From Micromonospora yasonensis (lineage in GTDB: Bacteria; Actinomycetota; Actinomycetes; Mycobacteriales; Micromonosporaceae): a stretch of DNA of 32,936 nucleotides. Below the pieces are notes generated by a model. It made no database searches, had not been told where the DNA came from, and worked only from the letters and a program-made list of their open reading frames with translations. The stretch covers positions 1-32,936 of the forward strand of contig NZ_JAPDPH010000064.1 of the NCBI RefSeq assembly GCF_026013475.1, given 5' to 3'. A program made the translations under genes and the position numbers. Shown piece by piece: positions 22,694 through 31,039 of this stretch. Within the stretch, counting starts at the first letter, position 1; each line of letters starts with the position of its first letter.

Positions 22694-24474
22694 GCCGTCC
22701 ACCGCGCCGCCTCCCGGCTGGCCTTCGGGCCGCTCTCCAGCCGCCCGGAGACCACCATCACCACGAAGATCAGCACGATCTGGAGCATGCCGTACGCGGC
22801 GGCGGTGCCCACCTCGAACGAGTACATCCGGTTGTTGATCTCGACGGAGATCGGTGCGGTCTCCGAGGTGTAGATGAGCACCGAGGCGACGAACTCGCCG
22901 ACGCCGTGCACGAAGGCGAGCAGCGCGCCGGCTAGCACGCCCGGCAGCATCAGCCGCAGGGTGACCGTGCCGAACGCCCGCCACCAGGACGCGCCGAGGT
23001 TGCGGGCCGCCTCCTCCAGCGACGGGTCGAGCTGGGCCAACGTGGCCGAGCTGGAGCGGAACACCAGCGGCAGGAACCGCACGAAGTAGGCCAGCGGCAT
23101 GATCCAGAAGGTGCCGATCAGCACCTGACCGAGGCTGAACGCGTTGCCGGTGCTGAACGCCGAGATCAGGTTGATCGCCACCACCGTGCCGGGCAGCGCC
23201 CAGGCCAGCATGACCGCCACGTCGAGCAGGCCGCGACCGCGGAAGTCCAGCCGGCGTACCGCGTACGCGATGAGCACGCCGACCACCACGCAGCCGACCG
23301 TGGCGATCACGCTCATCTGCAGCGAGTTGACGATCGGCCGGTACGCCTCCGGGTCCGTGAGGATCGTGACGAAGTTCCGCATGGTGTACGCCGAGGGGAT
23401 CACCTCGGTCGTCCAGGAGCCGTCCTGCGAGAACGCCACCAGGGCGATCGTGCCCACCGGGGCGAGCAGCACCACGGTGGCGAGCACCGAGGCGAGCAGG
23501 GCCAGCCAGCGGCCGAACGGGTTGGTGATCTCCCGGCGGTGCGCGGCGATGCCCTTGGACTGGGAGCGGTAGCTGCGCCGTCCCTCGTACCAGCGCATGC
23601 CGAGCAGGAACAGCACCGACACCACACCGAGCACCGAGGCGTACGTGGAGGCCATCGGCAGGTCGCCGTTGGTGCGGTTGATGTAGATCTGCATGGTCAT
23701 CGTCTGGTCCACCCCGAACAGCAGCGGGGCCGTGTACGACGCCAGCGACGTCATGAAGACCAGCAGCGAGGCGGAGACCAGCGCCGGGGTGAGCATCGGC
23801 AGCAGCACCGTGCGCCAGACCCGGACCCGGCCGGCGCCCAGGTTGTACGCGGCCTCCTCCACCGACGGGTCCATGCCGACCAGCGCCGCGGAGGTGGCCA
23901 GGTAGAAGAACGGGTACATGGTGAAGGTGTGCACCACCAGCACCCCGGCGATGCCGCTGAACGGCAGCACCGGGTTCTCCGTGCCGAACAGGTGCTGGAG
24001 GCCACGCGGCAGGATGCCGGTCCCGCTGTAGAGCAGCTGGAACGAGATCGCCCCGATCAGCGGCGGCAGCGCCGCCGGCACCAGGATGATCGCCTCGATC
24101 AGCCGGCGGCCCGGGAACGAGAAGCGCTTGAGCAGGAACGCCATCGCCACCCCGACGATGCCGCAGAGCAGCACGCTGGCCGCCGAGATCACCAGCGAGG
24201 TGACCAGCGCGGACCGCGCCACCCCGTCGCCGGTGAGGAAGGTGGTGTAGTTCGCCAGGCCGTCCACCCCGACGCTCTCGGCGAAGGTGGCGAACATCGG
24301 CTGGACGACGTACCCGAAGAGGATCAGCGCCAGCGGGAAGACCAGGAGGTACGGGAACCACGGCGAGTTGGCGCCGACGGTGAACCGCCGGGACCGGCGA
24401 GCCCGCGGCGGCGCCGGGTCCCCGGTGGCCGGCGGGACGGTGGCCGCGCTCGGGGTGGCAGGGATGGTGCTCAT
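22690..24474 (-). CDS. ABC transporter permease with two fused transmembrane domains (FbpB/Afu type)
   Basis: 594 residues with about 12 membrane helices in two BPD_transp_1 halves. Each half ends in an EAA loop: EEAAYNLGAGRVRVWRTVLL in the first and EEAARNLGASWWRAFGTVTL in the second, the contact points for the ATPase. A Ser/Pro-rich N-terminal 30 residues is cytoplasmic. The fused layout is typical of ferric, phosphosugar, phosphonate or spermidine-like importers. The ATG at 24474 overlaps the ATPase stop (ATGA); a GTG at 24489 is a possible alternative start. It is one of the three transport subunits encoded together here. Confidence 0.93.
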   Translation of the reverse strand: MSTIPATPSAATVPPATGDPAPPRARRSRRFTVGANSPWFPYLLVFPLALILFGYVVQPMFATFAESVGVDGLANYTTFLTGDGVARSALVTSLVISAASVLLCGIVGVAMAFLLKRFSFPGRRLIEAIILVPAALPPLIGAISFQLLYSGTGILPRGLQHLFGTENPVLPFSGIAGVLVVHTFTMYPFFYLATSAALVGMDPSVEEAAYNLGAGRVRVWRTVLLPMLTPALVSASLLVFMTSLASYTAPLLFGVDQTMTMQIYINRTNGDLPMASTYASVLGVVSVLFLLGMRWYEGRRSYRSQSKGIAAHRREITNPFGRWLALLASVLATVVLLAPVGTIALVAFSQDGSWTTEVIPSAYTMRNFVTILTDPEAYRPIVNSLQMSVIATVGCVVVGVLIAYAVRRLDFRGRGLLDVAVMLAWALPGTVVAINLISAFSTGNAFSLGQVLIGTFWIMPLAYFVRFLPLVFRSSSATLAQLDPSLEEAARNLGASWWRAFGTVTLRLMLPGVLAGALLAFVHGVGEFVASVLIYTSETAPISVEINNRMYSFEVGTAAAYGMLQIVLIFVVMVVSGRLESGPKASREAARWTA

Positions 24475-25544
24475 GGCCGCACCACCCACATCCGTTCCAC
24501 CGGCAGCCGCAGCCCGACCTGGTCGCCGGCGGCCAGCCCGGCCGGGACGTCGATCGCCGCGACCTGCACCGGCTCGCCGGCCACGTCGACCACCAGGTTG
24601 GTGGCCATGCCGGTGAACTCCAGCTCGGTCACCCGGCCGCTGAGGGCACCGGCCCCGGTGGCCGAGGTGAGCCCGATGTGCTCGGGCCGCACGGAGACCA
24701 GCGCGGTCGTGCCCTCGCCCAGCCCGTGCTCGGCGGGCGCGGCCACGGCCACCTGCTCGCCGCCGGGCAGGGCCACGGTGACGGTCTCCGGGCCGGCGGC
24801 GGCGACCGGCAGGCTGAGCACGTTGCTGCGGCCGATGAACCGGGCCACGAACGCGTTCGCCGGCCGGTGGTAGATCTCCTGCGGCGCGCCGATCTGCTGG
24901 ACCCGGCCGGACTCCATGACGGCGATCCGGTCGGACATCGCCATCGCCTCGGCCTGGTCGTGGGTGACGTAGATGGACGTGGTGCCGGCCTCCCGCTGGA
25001 TCCGGCGGATCTCGACCCGGGTCTCCTCGCGCAGCTTGGCGTCGAGGTTGGACAGCGGCTCGTCGAGCAGCAGGGTACGGGGCCGGATGACCAGGGCCCG
25101 GGCCAGCGCCACCCGCTGCTGCTGGCCGCCGGAGAGCTGGTCGATCCGCCGGTCGCCGTACCCGGCCAGGTGCACCTGGCCCAGCGCCTCCTCCACCCGC
25201 CGCTTCGACTCGGCCCGGCCGACCTTACGGATCTTCAGCCCGTACGCGACGTTCTGCGCGACGGTCAGGTGCGGGAAGAGCGCGTAGTTCTGGAACACCA
25301 TGCCGGTGTCGCGCTTGTTCGGCGGCCGGTTGGTGACGTCCTCCTGGCCGAACCGGATCCGGCCCGAGGTGGGGAAGTAGAAGCCGGCCACCATCCGCAA
25401 GGTGGTGGTCTTGCCGCAGCCGCTCGGGCCGAGCAGCGTGAAGAACTCCCCCGCGGCGATCCTTATGTCGACGTCGTCGACGGCCGCGGTGTCGCCGGCG
25501 CGCGCGAAGCGCTTGCTCACCGACTCCAGCGTGACATCGATCAT
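24471..25544 (-). CDS. ABC transporter ATP-binding protein (PotA/FbpC type)
   Basis: 357 residues. Walker A GPSGCGKT (39-46), signature LSGGQQQR (137-144), Walker B LLLDEP (158-163) and the switch His in YVTHDQAEAMAMSD are intact. After residue 240 comes a TOBE-type regulatory domain (VSVRPEHIGL and TELEFTGMATNLVVDV). AAGGAGAG lies 6 nt before the ATG at 25544, fixing the start; the upstream in-frame stretch is intergenic. The stop overlaps the permease ATG. It powers the adjacent importer. Confidence 0.95.
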   Translation of the reverse strand: MIDVTLESVSKRFARAGDTAAVDDVDIRIAAGEFFTLLGPSGCGKTTTLRMVAGFYFPTSGRIRFGQEDVTNRPPNKRDTGMVFQNYALFPHLTVAQNVAYGLKIRKVGRAESKRRVEEALGQVHLAGYGDRRIDQLSGGQQQRVALARALVIRPRTLLLDEPLSNLDAKLREETRVEIRRIQREAGTTSIYVTHDQAEAMAMSDRIAVMESGRVQQIGAPQEIYHRPANAFVARFIGRSNVLSLPVAAAGPETVTVALPGGEQVAVAAPAEHGLGEGTTALVSVRPEHIGLTSATGAGALSGRVTELEFTGMATNLVVDVAGEPVQVAAIDVPAGLAAGDQVGLRLPVERMWVVRP

Positions 25545-25593
25545 GATGTCTCTCCTTGCGTCCGGTACCGGGTCCGACCGGTGGTGGGTGGGG

Positions 25594-25659
25594 CCAGACC
25601 CGGTCTGGCGGTGCGTACGAGAGGCGGGGTGCCGGCCGCCGTCACGCACCCGGCACCCC
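25594..25659 (-). other. Two hairpins between the binding-protein and ATPase genes
   Basis: GGGGTGCCGG (25626-25635) pairs with CCGGCACCCC (25650-25659) across a 14-nt loop, 6 nt beyond the binding-protein stop; CCAGAC (25594-25599) pairs with GTCTGG (25603-25608). They sit in the largest gap within the operon. Such structures commonly let the binding protein be made in excess over the membrane parts by partial termination or 3'-end protection. Confidence 0.55.
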
Positions 25660-25665
25660 GGAGGG

Positions 25666-26709
25666 TCAGCCCTTGTTCTTGATCTGGCTGTTCCGGTGGT
25701 TGATCCACTCGGTCTCGTTCTTGCCGACCACGTCCCAGTTGACGTCCAGCGGCTTGAGGTTGAGCTGGGTCAGCCACTCCGGCTTCTGGGCGATGTCCAC
25801 CGCCGGGATCTGGTAGTAGTCCTTGGCCAGGTCGGCGCGGAGCGAGTCGTCGAAGAGGAACTCGATGAACTTCTGCGCGCCGGTGGTGTTGCCGCCCTTG
25901 ACCGCGGCCAGGCCGTCGACCAGGACCGGGGCACCGGAGGCCGGCATCACGTACCCGAAGGGCATGTTGGACTGGTTGGCCTGGAGCAGGATGTCCTGCA
26001 GGTTCCAGGCGCTGAGGACGCCCTGCTGGCGGGACATCTTCAGGTAGAGGTCGGTCGGGTTGGCCGCGTACGCGCCGGTGTTGGCGTCGAGCTTCTTCAG
26101 CCAGTCGTAGCCGGGCTGCGGGTTGCTGCCGTCCGGCGACTGCCGCTGGATCATCGAGGCGTAGATCGACCGCATCGTGCCGGAGGCCGCCACGTCCCGG
26201 ATGATGATCTTGTCCTTCCACTCCGGCTTCAGCAGGTCGTCCCAGTCCTTCGGGGCCTGCTCCGGGGTGAGGGCCTTGTTGTTGTACATGATGACCTCGG
26301 GCAGCAGGATCTCGCCGAACCAGCGGCCCTCGGGGTCCTTGTACTTGGCGTCCATCTTGCCGGCGAACGAGGGCTGCCAGGCGGTGAGCAGGTCCTCGCC
26401 GGCTCCGGCGGCGAGCCCCTGCTGGGTGCCGCCCCACCAGACGTCGGCCTGCGGGTTGGCCTTCTCGGCCCGGACCCGCTCCAGGATCTCCTGCGCGCCG
26501 AGGTTGAGGACCTCGACCTTGCCCTTGTACTCGGGGTACTTGGCGGTGAACTTGTCGACGACGAAGGTGGCGACCTTCTTGTCGCGGGCGGTGTAGATCG
26601 TCAGCTTCTCGGTGCCGCCAGCGGCCTTGTCGCTCGCGCCGCCACCGCAGGCGGTGCCGGCGGCGAGGACCGCGGCGAGCGCTCCGGCGAGAAGAAGTCG
26701 ACGTCTCAT
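25666..26709 (-). CDS. Lipoprotein solute-binding protein (family 1/Afu-type)
   Basis: 347 residues. A lipoprotein signal (MRRRLLLAGALAAVLAAGTAC) ends in Cys21, the lipidation site. The mature protein starts LTIYTARDKKVATFVVDKFTAKYP (split near 36-59), the usual two-lobed periplasmic fold start, and contains DVWWGGTQQG and KDWDDLLKPEWKDKI, segments typical of the AfuA/FbpA-like subgroup that serves fused permeases. Its ligand is unknown; a Tyr-Tyr pair occurs late (KDYYQIPAVD) but not at the site where ferric-binding proteins place theirs, so I do not call it an iron protein. GGAGGT 5 nt upstream fixes the ATG. Confidence 0.92.
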   Translation of the reverse strand: MRRRLLLAGALAAVLAAGTACGGGASDKAAGGTEKLTIYTARDKKVATFVVDKFTAKYPEYKGKVEVLNLGAQEILERVRAEKANPQADVWWGGTQQGLAAGAGEDLLTAWQPSFAGKMDAKYKDPEGRWFGEILLPEVIMYNNKALTPEQAPKDWDDLLKPEWKDKIIIRDVAASGTMRSIYASMIQRQSPDGSNPQPGYDWLKKLDANTGAYAANPTDLYLKMSRQQGVLSAWNLQDILLQANQSNMPFGYVMPASGAPVLVDGLAAVKGGNTTGAQKFIEFLFDDSLRADLAKDYYQIPAVDIAQKPEWLTQLNLKPLDVNWDVVGKNETEWINHRNSQIKNKG

Positions 26710-26759
26710 GGGGTACCTCCGAGGGGTGTGGGGGAACTGGGTTGTTCTGAAGGGAAGGG

Positions 26760-27923
26760 TCAGGGGGCCGGCAGCAGGGTGGACAGTCCCGCGGCGGCGG
26801 CCGAGAGCGCGTAGCTGATCGCGCCGTGCAGCACCGCCCGGTCGCCGAGGACCGCCCGGCGCACCTCGGTCGGGCTCGGCGCGGCGGCGGCGACCAGGGC
26901 CTGGAGCCGGTCCACGGCGGCGTCGTCCAGCTCGGCGGCGGCCCCGCTGAGCAGGACCCGGCCGGGGTCGACCACGCAGGCGCAGGCGACGATGAGGCGG
27001 GACCACGCCGCGAGCACCTCGTCGAGGTAGGCGGCGGCCCGGTCATCGGCGGCGGCCAGCTCCACCAGCGCCCGGACCGGCGACTCGGGACGGCGCCCCG
27101 GGGCCAGGGACACGATCTTCTCCGCGATGGCGTTCTCCGACCAGCGGGCCTCGAACGGGCCGACCCCGTCGTGCCCCCGGTCGGCCGGGTCCAGCGGCAG
27201 GAAGCCGACCTCGCCGGCCGCCCCGCCGGAGCCCCGGCGGACCTGCCCGTCCAGCACCAGGCCGGCGCCGATGCCGTCGGCCACGTGCAGCAGGAGCAGG
27301 TCGGCCACGTCCGTGCCGGCGCCGGCCGCGTGCTCGCCGGCGGCCATCAGGTTCACGTCGTTGTCCACCACCACCGGCACGCCGAGTCGCCGCTGGACCG
27401 ACTCCCCTATCGGCCGGCCCTCGACCAGGCCGACCGAGGGGGCGAGCCGGACCGCGCCACCCGACGAGACGCCCGGGGCGGCGATGGCCACGCCGCGCAG
27501 CGCGGGCAGTCCGTCGCCGGCCAGCTCGGGCACCGCCGTGCAGATCAGGTCGACCATGTCGCCGGTGAGCCGGACGGTGCGGTGGGCGACCACCGCGCCG
27601 TCACTGTCGGCGATCTCGCAGCTGATCCGGGACGGCTCCAGCGAGACGGCCGCGACCAGCTCGGCGCGGGGATTGAACTCCAGCATGGCGCGCGGCCGTC
27701 CGGCCCGGGACGCGCCGGGTCCGCGCTCGATCAGGTAGCCCTCCGCGATCAGGTCGCGGACGAGCGGGGTGAGCGTGGCCGGGCTCAACCCGGTGAGCTC
27801 GGTCAACTCGGCACGGGAGAGCACCCGCACCTGGCGGGCGGCGGAGATCACGGAGAGCCGCTTGATCTCCTTCGACCGCTCCCGGCTCACCGGGCTCGTC
27901 GGTGGCGTCACCACGTCAGTCAC
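26760..27923 (-). CDS. ROK-family transcriptional repressor
   Basis: 387 residues. An N-terminal winged helix (about 18-70: VISAARQVRVLSRAELTELTGLSPATLTPLV) is followed by a ROK sugar-binding domain (GVAIAAPGVS, VDNDVNLMAAGEHA, GIGAGLVLDG, GAAGEVGFLP). Such proteins repress sugar-uptake genes until a sugar or sugar phosphate binds. As in the kinase of the same unit, the CxCGxxGCxE zinc motif after GEVG is missing. GTG start at 27923 with GGAAGGA close upstream and a clear promoter. The binding-protein gene follows 50 nt downstream, so the repressor heads its own target operon. Confidence 0.92.
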   Translation of the reverse strand: MTDVVTPPTSPVSRERSKEIKRLSVISAARQVRVLSRAELTELTGLSPATLTPLVRDLIAEGYLIERGPGASRAGRPRAMLEFNPRAELVAAVSLEPSRISCEIADSDGAVVAHRTVRLTGDMVDLICTAVPELAGDGLPALRGVAIAAPGVSSGGAVRLAPSVGLVEGRPIGESVQRRLGVPVVVDNDVNLMAAGEHAAGAGTDVADLLLLHVADGIGAGLVLDGQVRRGSGGAAGEVGFLPLDPADRGHDGVGPFEARWSENAIAEKIVSLAPGRRPESPVRALVELAAADDRAAAYLDEVLAAWSRLIVACACVVDPGRVLLSGAAAELDDAAVDRLQALVAAAAPSPTEVRRAVLGDRAVLHGAISYALSAAAAGLSTLLPAP

Positions 27924-27929
27924 ACTTCC

Positions 27930-27958
27930 TTCCTACGGCGAACGAACTATCTAGTCAA
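27930..27958 (-). promoter_or_regulatory. Promoter and candidate operator of the ROK operon
   Basis: On the minus strand a perfect-type -35 TTGACT (27958-27953), 17-nt spacer and -10-like TAGGAA (27935-27930) precede the GTG at 27923, giving a short or leaderless message. The spacer begins with the dyad ACTA/TAGT (27946-27949 and 27952-27955), which overlaps the -35 and suits autorepression. Confidence 0.55.
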
Positions 27959-28089
27959 GTAACGAAAGCGTCTCGGCCGCCCGACGGGGCGGTGATGAGC
28001 TGCTGAAATGTCGACCGATTAGGCATTCGAGGGGCAACCCTCCCGTGCTGAATCCGGGGGTCGAGAGCGCACATGGCGCCCAGTTAGTT

Positions 28090-28110
28090 TCTTTCGCAAA
28101 TTAAGAAAGA
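28090..28110. promoter_or_regulatory. Candidate operator upstream of the PIG-L gene
   Basis: TCTTTC (28090-28095) and GAAAGA (28105-28110) form a perfect dyad with an AT-rich 9-nt spacer (GCAAATTAA), 12 nt upstream of the -35. It is the most AT-rich spot in the intergenic region. The divergent ROK repressor is one candidate binder. Confidence 0.45.
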
Positions 28111-28122
28111 TCTTGCACAGCA

Positions 28123-28152
28123 TTGACGGGCCGCCGCGCCGGTCCCTAGCGT
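28123..28152 (+). promoter_or_regulatory. Promoter of the secreted PIG-L gene
   Basis: TTGACG (28123-28128), 18-nt spacer and TAGCGT (28147-28152) match the principal actinobacterial sigma factor consensus well. The predicted transcript would begin near 28159, about 180 nt before the ATG. Confidence 0.6.
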
Positions 28153-28158
28153 CACCGG

Positions 28159-28340
28159 GCGAAGGCCTTCCAGTGTGTACGGATCCCCGTGCCGCTGCGT
28201 ACCGGTGACCCCGGGCGCCCGTCGGCGCCCGCCGTCCCGTCGCCCACCACCCACCGTCCGAACGCGACCACCACGTCGACGCGTCACGCGTCCGACGTCG
28301 ATGGGCGCTGCCCGGATCTCGCCACGTCGAAAGGATCCGC
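28159..28340 (+). other. Long structured 5' leader of the PIG-L gene
   Basis: No gene is supported in this stretch. It contains two stable hairpins: GGGCGCC (28213-28219)/GGCGCCC (28224-28230), and CGTCGACGCGT (28274-28284)/ACGCGTCCGACG (28286-28297) with one bulged C. GAAAGGA (about 28329-28335) is the ribosome site. It may act as a regulatory or mRNA-stabilising leader; no known riboswitch class is recognised. Confidence 0.4.
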
Positions 28341-31034
28341 ATGCGACTCAAGGCGTTCCTGCTACCCACGGCCCTCGCCCTGGCCCTCTCCGGGGTCCCG
28401 GGCGCGGCCCTCGCCGCACCCGCGCCCGCCCACCCCGCCGGCACCGTCGACCTCGACGTGCTCTTCGTCAGCGCCCACCCCGACGACGAGGCCGGCAGCC
28501 TCGCCACCCTCGGCCAGTGGAAGGAGCGCTACGGCGTGAAGGCCGGCGTCGTGACCATCACCCGGGGCGAGGGCGGCGGCAACGCGGTCGGCCTCGAGGA
28601 GGGCCCCCCACTCGGCATCATCCGCGAGCGCGAGGAGCGCACCGCGATCGGCCGGGCCGGGGTGGAGAACCTCTACAACCTGGACCGGGTCGACTTCTGG
28701 TACACCGCCTCGGCGCCGCTCTCGGAGCGGATCTGGGGGCACGACGACACCCTCGCGCAGATCGTGCGGGTGATCCGGCAGACCCGGCCGGAGATCGTGC
28801 TGACGATGAACCCGTCGCCGACCCCGGGCAACCACGGCAACCACCAGCAGGCCGCCCGGTTCGCCGCGGAGGCGTTCCACGCCGCCGCCGACCCGAACGC
28901 CTTCCCCGAGCAGCTCTCGAAGGAGGGCCTGAAGCCGTTCCGAGCGGCGAAGTTCCTGCGTACGGGTGGGACCGGCAGCTCGTCCGCCGGTCCGGCGTGC
29001 GCGTCGAGCTTCGTCCCGACGGTGCCCACCGATCAGGTCTTCGGGGTCTGGGAGGGCACCCCGAGCGACACCGGCAAGACCTGGGCGGAGATCGAGGTGG
29101 ACGCCCGCCGCGACTACGCCACCCAGGGCTGGGCCGGCACCGCCGCCGCCCCGACCGATCCGACGAAGATCCGCTGCGACTTCTACACGCTGGTCGACAG
29201 CCGGGTCCCGTACGACCCGGCCGACGTTTCCCCGGAGGCGATCCTGCGCGGCTCGGTGCTGCCGCCCGCGGCCGGCGGGCTGCCCCAGGGGGCCGAGCTG
29301 TACCTGACCACGGACCGGTTCGACCTCGCCCCCGGCGAGACCGTCGAGGTGACCGCGCACGTCAGGGCCTCCCGGGACCGGGCCCTGACCGCGCCCCGGC
29401 TCGCGCTGCGGCTGCCGCCGGGCTGGACCGCCACCGGCGCTGGCGCCCTGGGTGCCGCGGTGCCGGCGGGCGGGGAACGGACCGCCACCTTCACCGTCAC
29501 CGTGCCGGCCGACGCCGCCACCAACCAGCAGCAGCTCGTCGGCGCCACCCTGGCCACCGGGCAGGGCGCCGGCCGCACCGACCGGGCGGTCCGGGTGGTC
29601 GCCGACGTACGCGGCACCCTGGAGCCGCTGCCCGAGGTGGGCATCTTCCGGAACTGGGCCGGCGAGAGCGGCTACCCGCAGCTGGACACGCTCATCAAGC
29701 CGGTGCTCGCCATCGGCTCCGGGCAGCGTCGTACGGTCCGGGTCGACCTGCGCAACCACGGCGAGACCGCGCAGCACGGCGAGGTCACCCTCGGCCTGCC
29801 GGCGGGGTTCACCGCCGACGCGGCCACCAAGAGCTATCCCGAGCTGGCACCCGGCGCCACCGGTGCGGTGACCTTCACCGTCACCAACACCGACGCCACC
29901 CTGCCCACGGCCAACGAGGGCGGGACGGACGGCGACTACGGCATCACCATCACCACGACCAGCGCCGCCGGCCGCACCGTCGAGACCGGCGCCCTGGAGA
30001 TCGTCCCGACCAGCGAGGTGCCGCACGCCGGGGCCGCCGACGCGGTGGACGGGGTGGCCGCCCCCGGCGAGTACCCCGGCCCGGAGCTGGACCTCTCCCG
30101 GATCTGGGAGGGCGAGCCGACCACGCCGCAGGACGCCTCGGCGACCGGCCGGATCGCCTGGACCGAGGACGCCCTGAAGGTCTACGTACAGGTCACCGAC
30201 GACGTGCTCGGCCGGAAGGTGGTGCCGCAGGACTGCAAGCGGCAGCGCCGCACCGACAGCGTCGAGATCATCATCGACCCGAAGGGGAACTCGGCGGACA
30301 CCTCCACCGTGTTCAAGGCCGGCATCTTCCCGGTCACCGACGATCCGGCCAACGGTGACCCGCCGTGCTGGCAGCGGGACGCCGACAACCGGCAGGGCCC
30401 GGGCGCGACGACCGCGCCGGGCATGACCGTGGTCAGCAAGGTCAGCGCGCCGTACACGGGCTACACCATCGAGGCGAGCATCCCGTTCGCGGTGCTGCCG
30501 GACGCGGTCGACCCGGCCCGGATGGGCTTCAACGTGCTGGTCTACGACTCGGACACGCAGGACCTGACCTCGCAGTCGCGGCTGGGCTGGTCGACGTTCA
30601 CCGGTGTCCGGGCCGACCCGTACCGGTACGGCCTGGTGACCCTGCCCGGCTACGCCCCGGCGGCCCGCCAGCCGAGCGCACCGGTCTTCCCGGACACCGC
30701 CGCGCGCAGCGTGCACAGCCCGCAGACCATCGCGCAGTCGGCCGTGGACGGGGTCGCCCCGGCCGCCGTACCCCGGCTGCCGGACGGTGCGCTGCGGCTC
30801 ACCGACGCCCGTACGGTCGCGGGCGGCGTCTCGGTCACCCTGACCGCGGACCGGGCCGGCACCGCGTACCTGTACGGCTGGGACGGTGACCGGGCCATCG
30901 GCAGCCGCACGGTGCCGCTGGCCGCCGGCTCGCCGATCACCGTGGTGGTGCCGGTGACCGGTACGCCGGCATCCCTGCTGGCGGCGTTCGAGTCGGACGG
31001 CGCAGCCCTGGCCCGGGCGGTCCCGCTCGGCTGA
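28341..31034 (+). CDS. Secreted multidomain PIG-L (LmbE-like) deacetylase with NEW3 and CBM9-type domains
   Basis: 897 residues. A signal peptide (about 1-28, ending ALAA) is followed by a PIG-L deacetylase domain (about 38-280) with the zinc motif VSAHPDDE (43-50) and the later His in TPGNHGNHQQAARFA. Two beta-sandwich segments of NEW3/alpha-galactosidase-associated type follow (about 318-426 and 450-560), then a CBM9-like carbohydrate-binding domain (about 560-773, IAWTEDALKVYVQVTDD) and a C-terminal beta domain to 897. PIG-L enzymes remove N-acetyl groups from GlcNAc-containing glycans or conjugates. The enzyme is exported and probably acts on a polymeric or conjugated glycan. GAAAGGA 6 nt upstream supports the ATG at 28341. 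It is divergent from the ROK/ABC unit and may supply its substrate; that link is inference. Confidence 0.88.
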   Translation: MRLKAFLLPTALALALSGVPGAALAAPAPAHPAGTVDLDVLFVSAHPDDEAGSLATLGQWKERYGVKAGVVTITRGEGGGNAVGLEEGPPLGIIREREERTAIGRAGVENLYNLDRVDFWYTASAPLSERIWGHDDTLAQIVRVIRQTRPEIVLTMNPSPTPGNHGNHQQAARFAAEAFHAAADPNAFPEQLSKEGLKPFRAAKFLRTGGTGSSSAGPACASSFVPTVPTDQVFGVWEGTPSDTGKTWAEIEVDARRDYATQGWAGTAAAPTDPTKIRCDFYTLVDSRVPYDPADVSPEAILRGSVLPPAAGGLPQGAELYLTTDRFDLAPGETVEVTAHVRASRDRALTAPRLALRLPPGWTATGAGALGAAVPAGGERTATFTVTVPADAATNQQQLVGATLATGQGAGRTDRAVRVVADVRGTLEPLPEVGIFRNWAGESGYPQLDTLIKPVLAIGSGQRRTVRVDLRNHGETAQHGEVTLGLPAGFTADAATKSYPELAPGATGAVTFTVTNTDATLPTANEGGTDGDYGITITTTSAAGRTVETGALEIVPTSEVPHAGAADAVDGVAAPGEYPGPELDLSRIWEGEPTTPQDASATGRIAWTEDALKVYVQVTDDVLGRKVVPQDCKRQRRTDSVEIIIDPKGNSADTSTVFKAGIFPVTDDPANGDPPCWQRDADNRQGPGATTAPGMTVVSKVSAPYTGYTIEASIPFAVLPDAVDPARMGFNVLVYDSDTQDLTSQSRLGWSTFTGVRADPYRYGLVTLPGYAPAARQPSAPVFPDTAARSVHSPQTIAQSAVDGVAPAAVPRLPDGALRLTDARTVAGGVSVTLTADRAGTAYLYGWDGDRAIGSRTVPLAAGSPITVVVPVTGTPASLLAAFESDGAALARAVPLG

Positions 31035-31039
31035 CGGCG

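Noticed and set aside
21872..24361. Apparent 829-residue extension of the creatininase frame through the permease gene
   Set aside because: The permease reads in another frame; the family-like region begins at the GTG at 22693.
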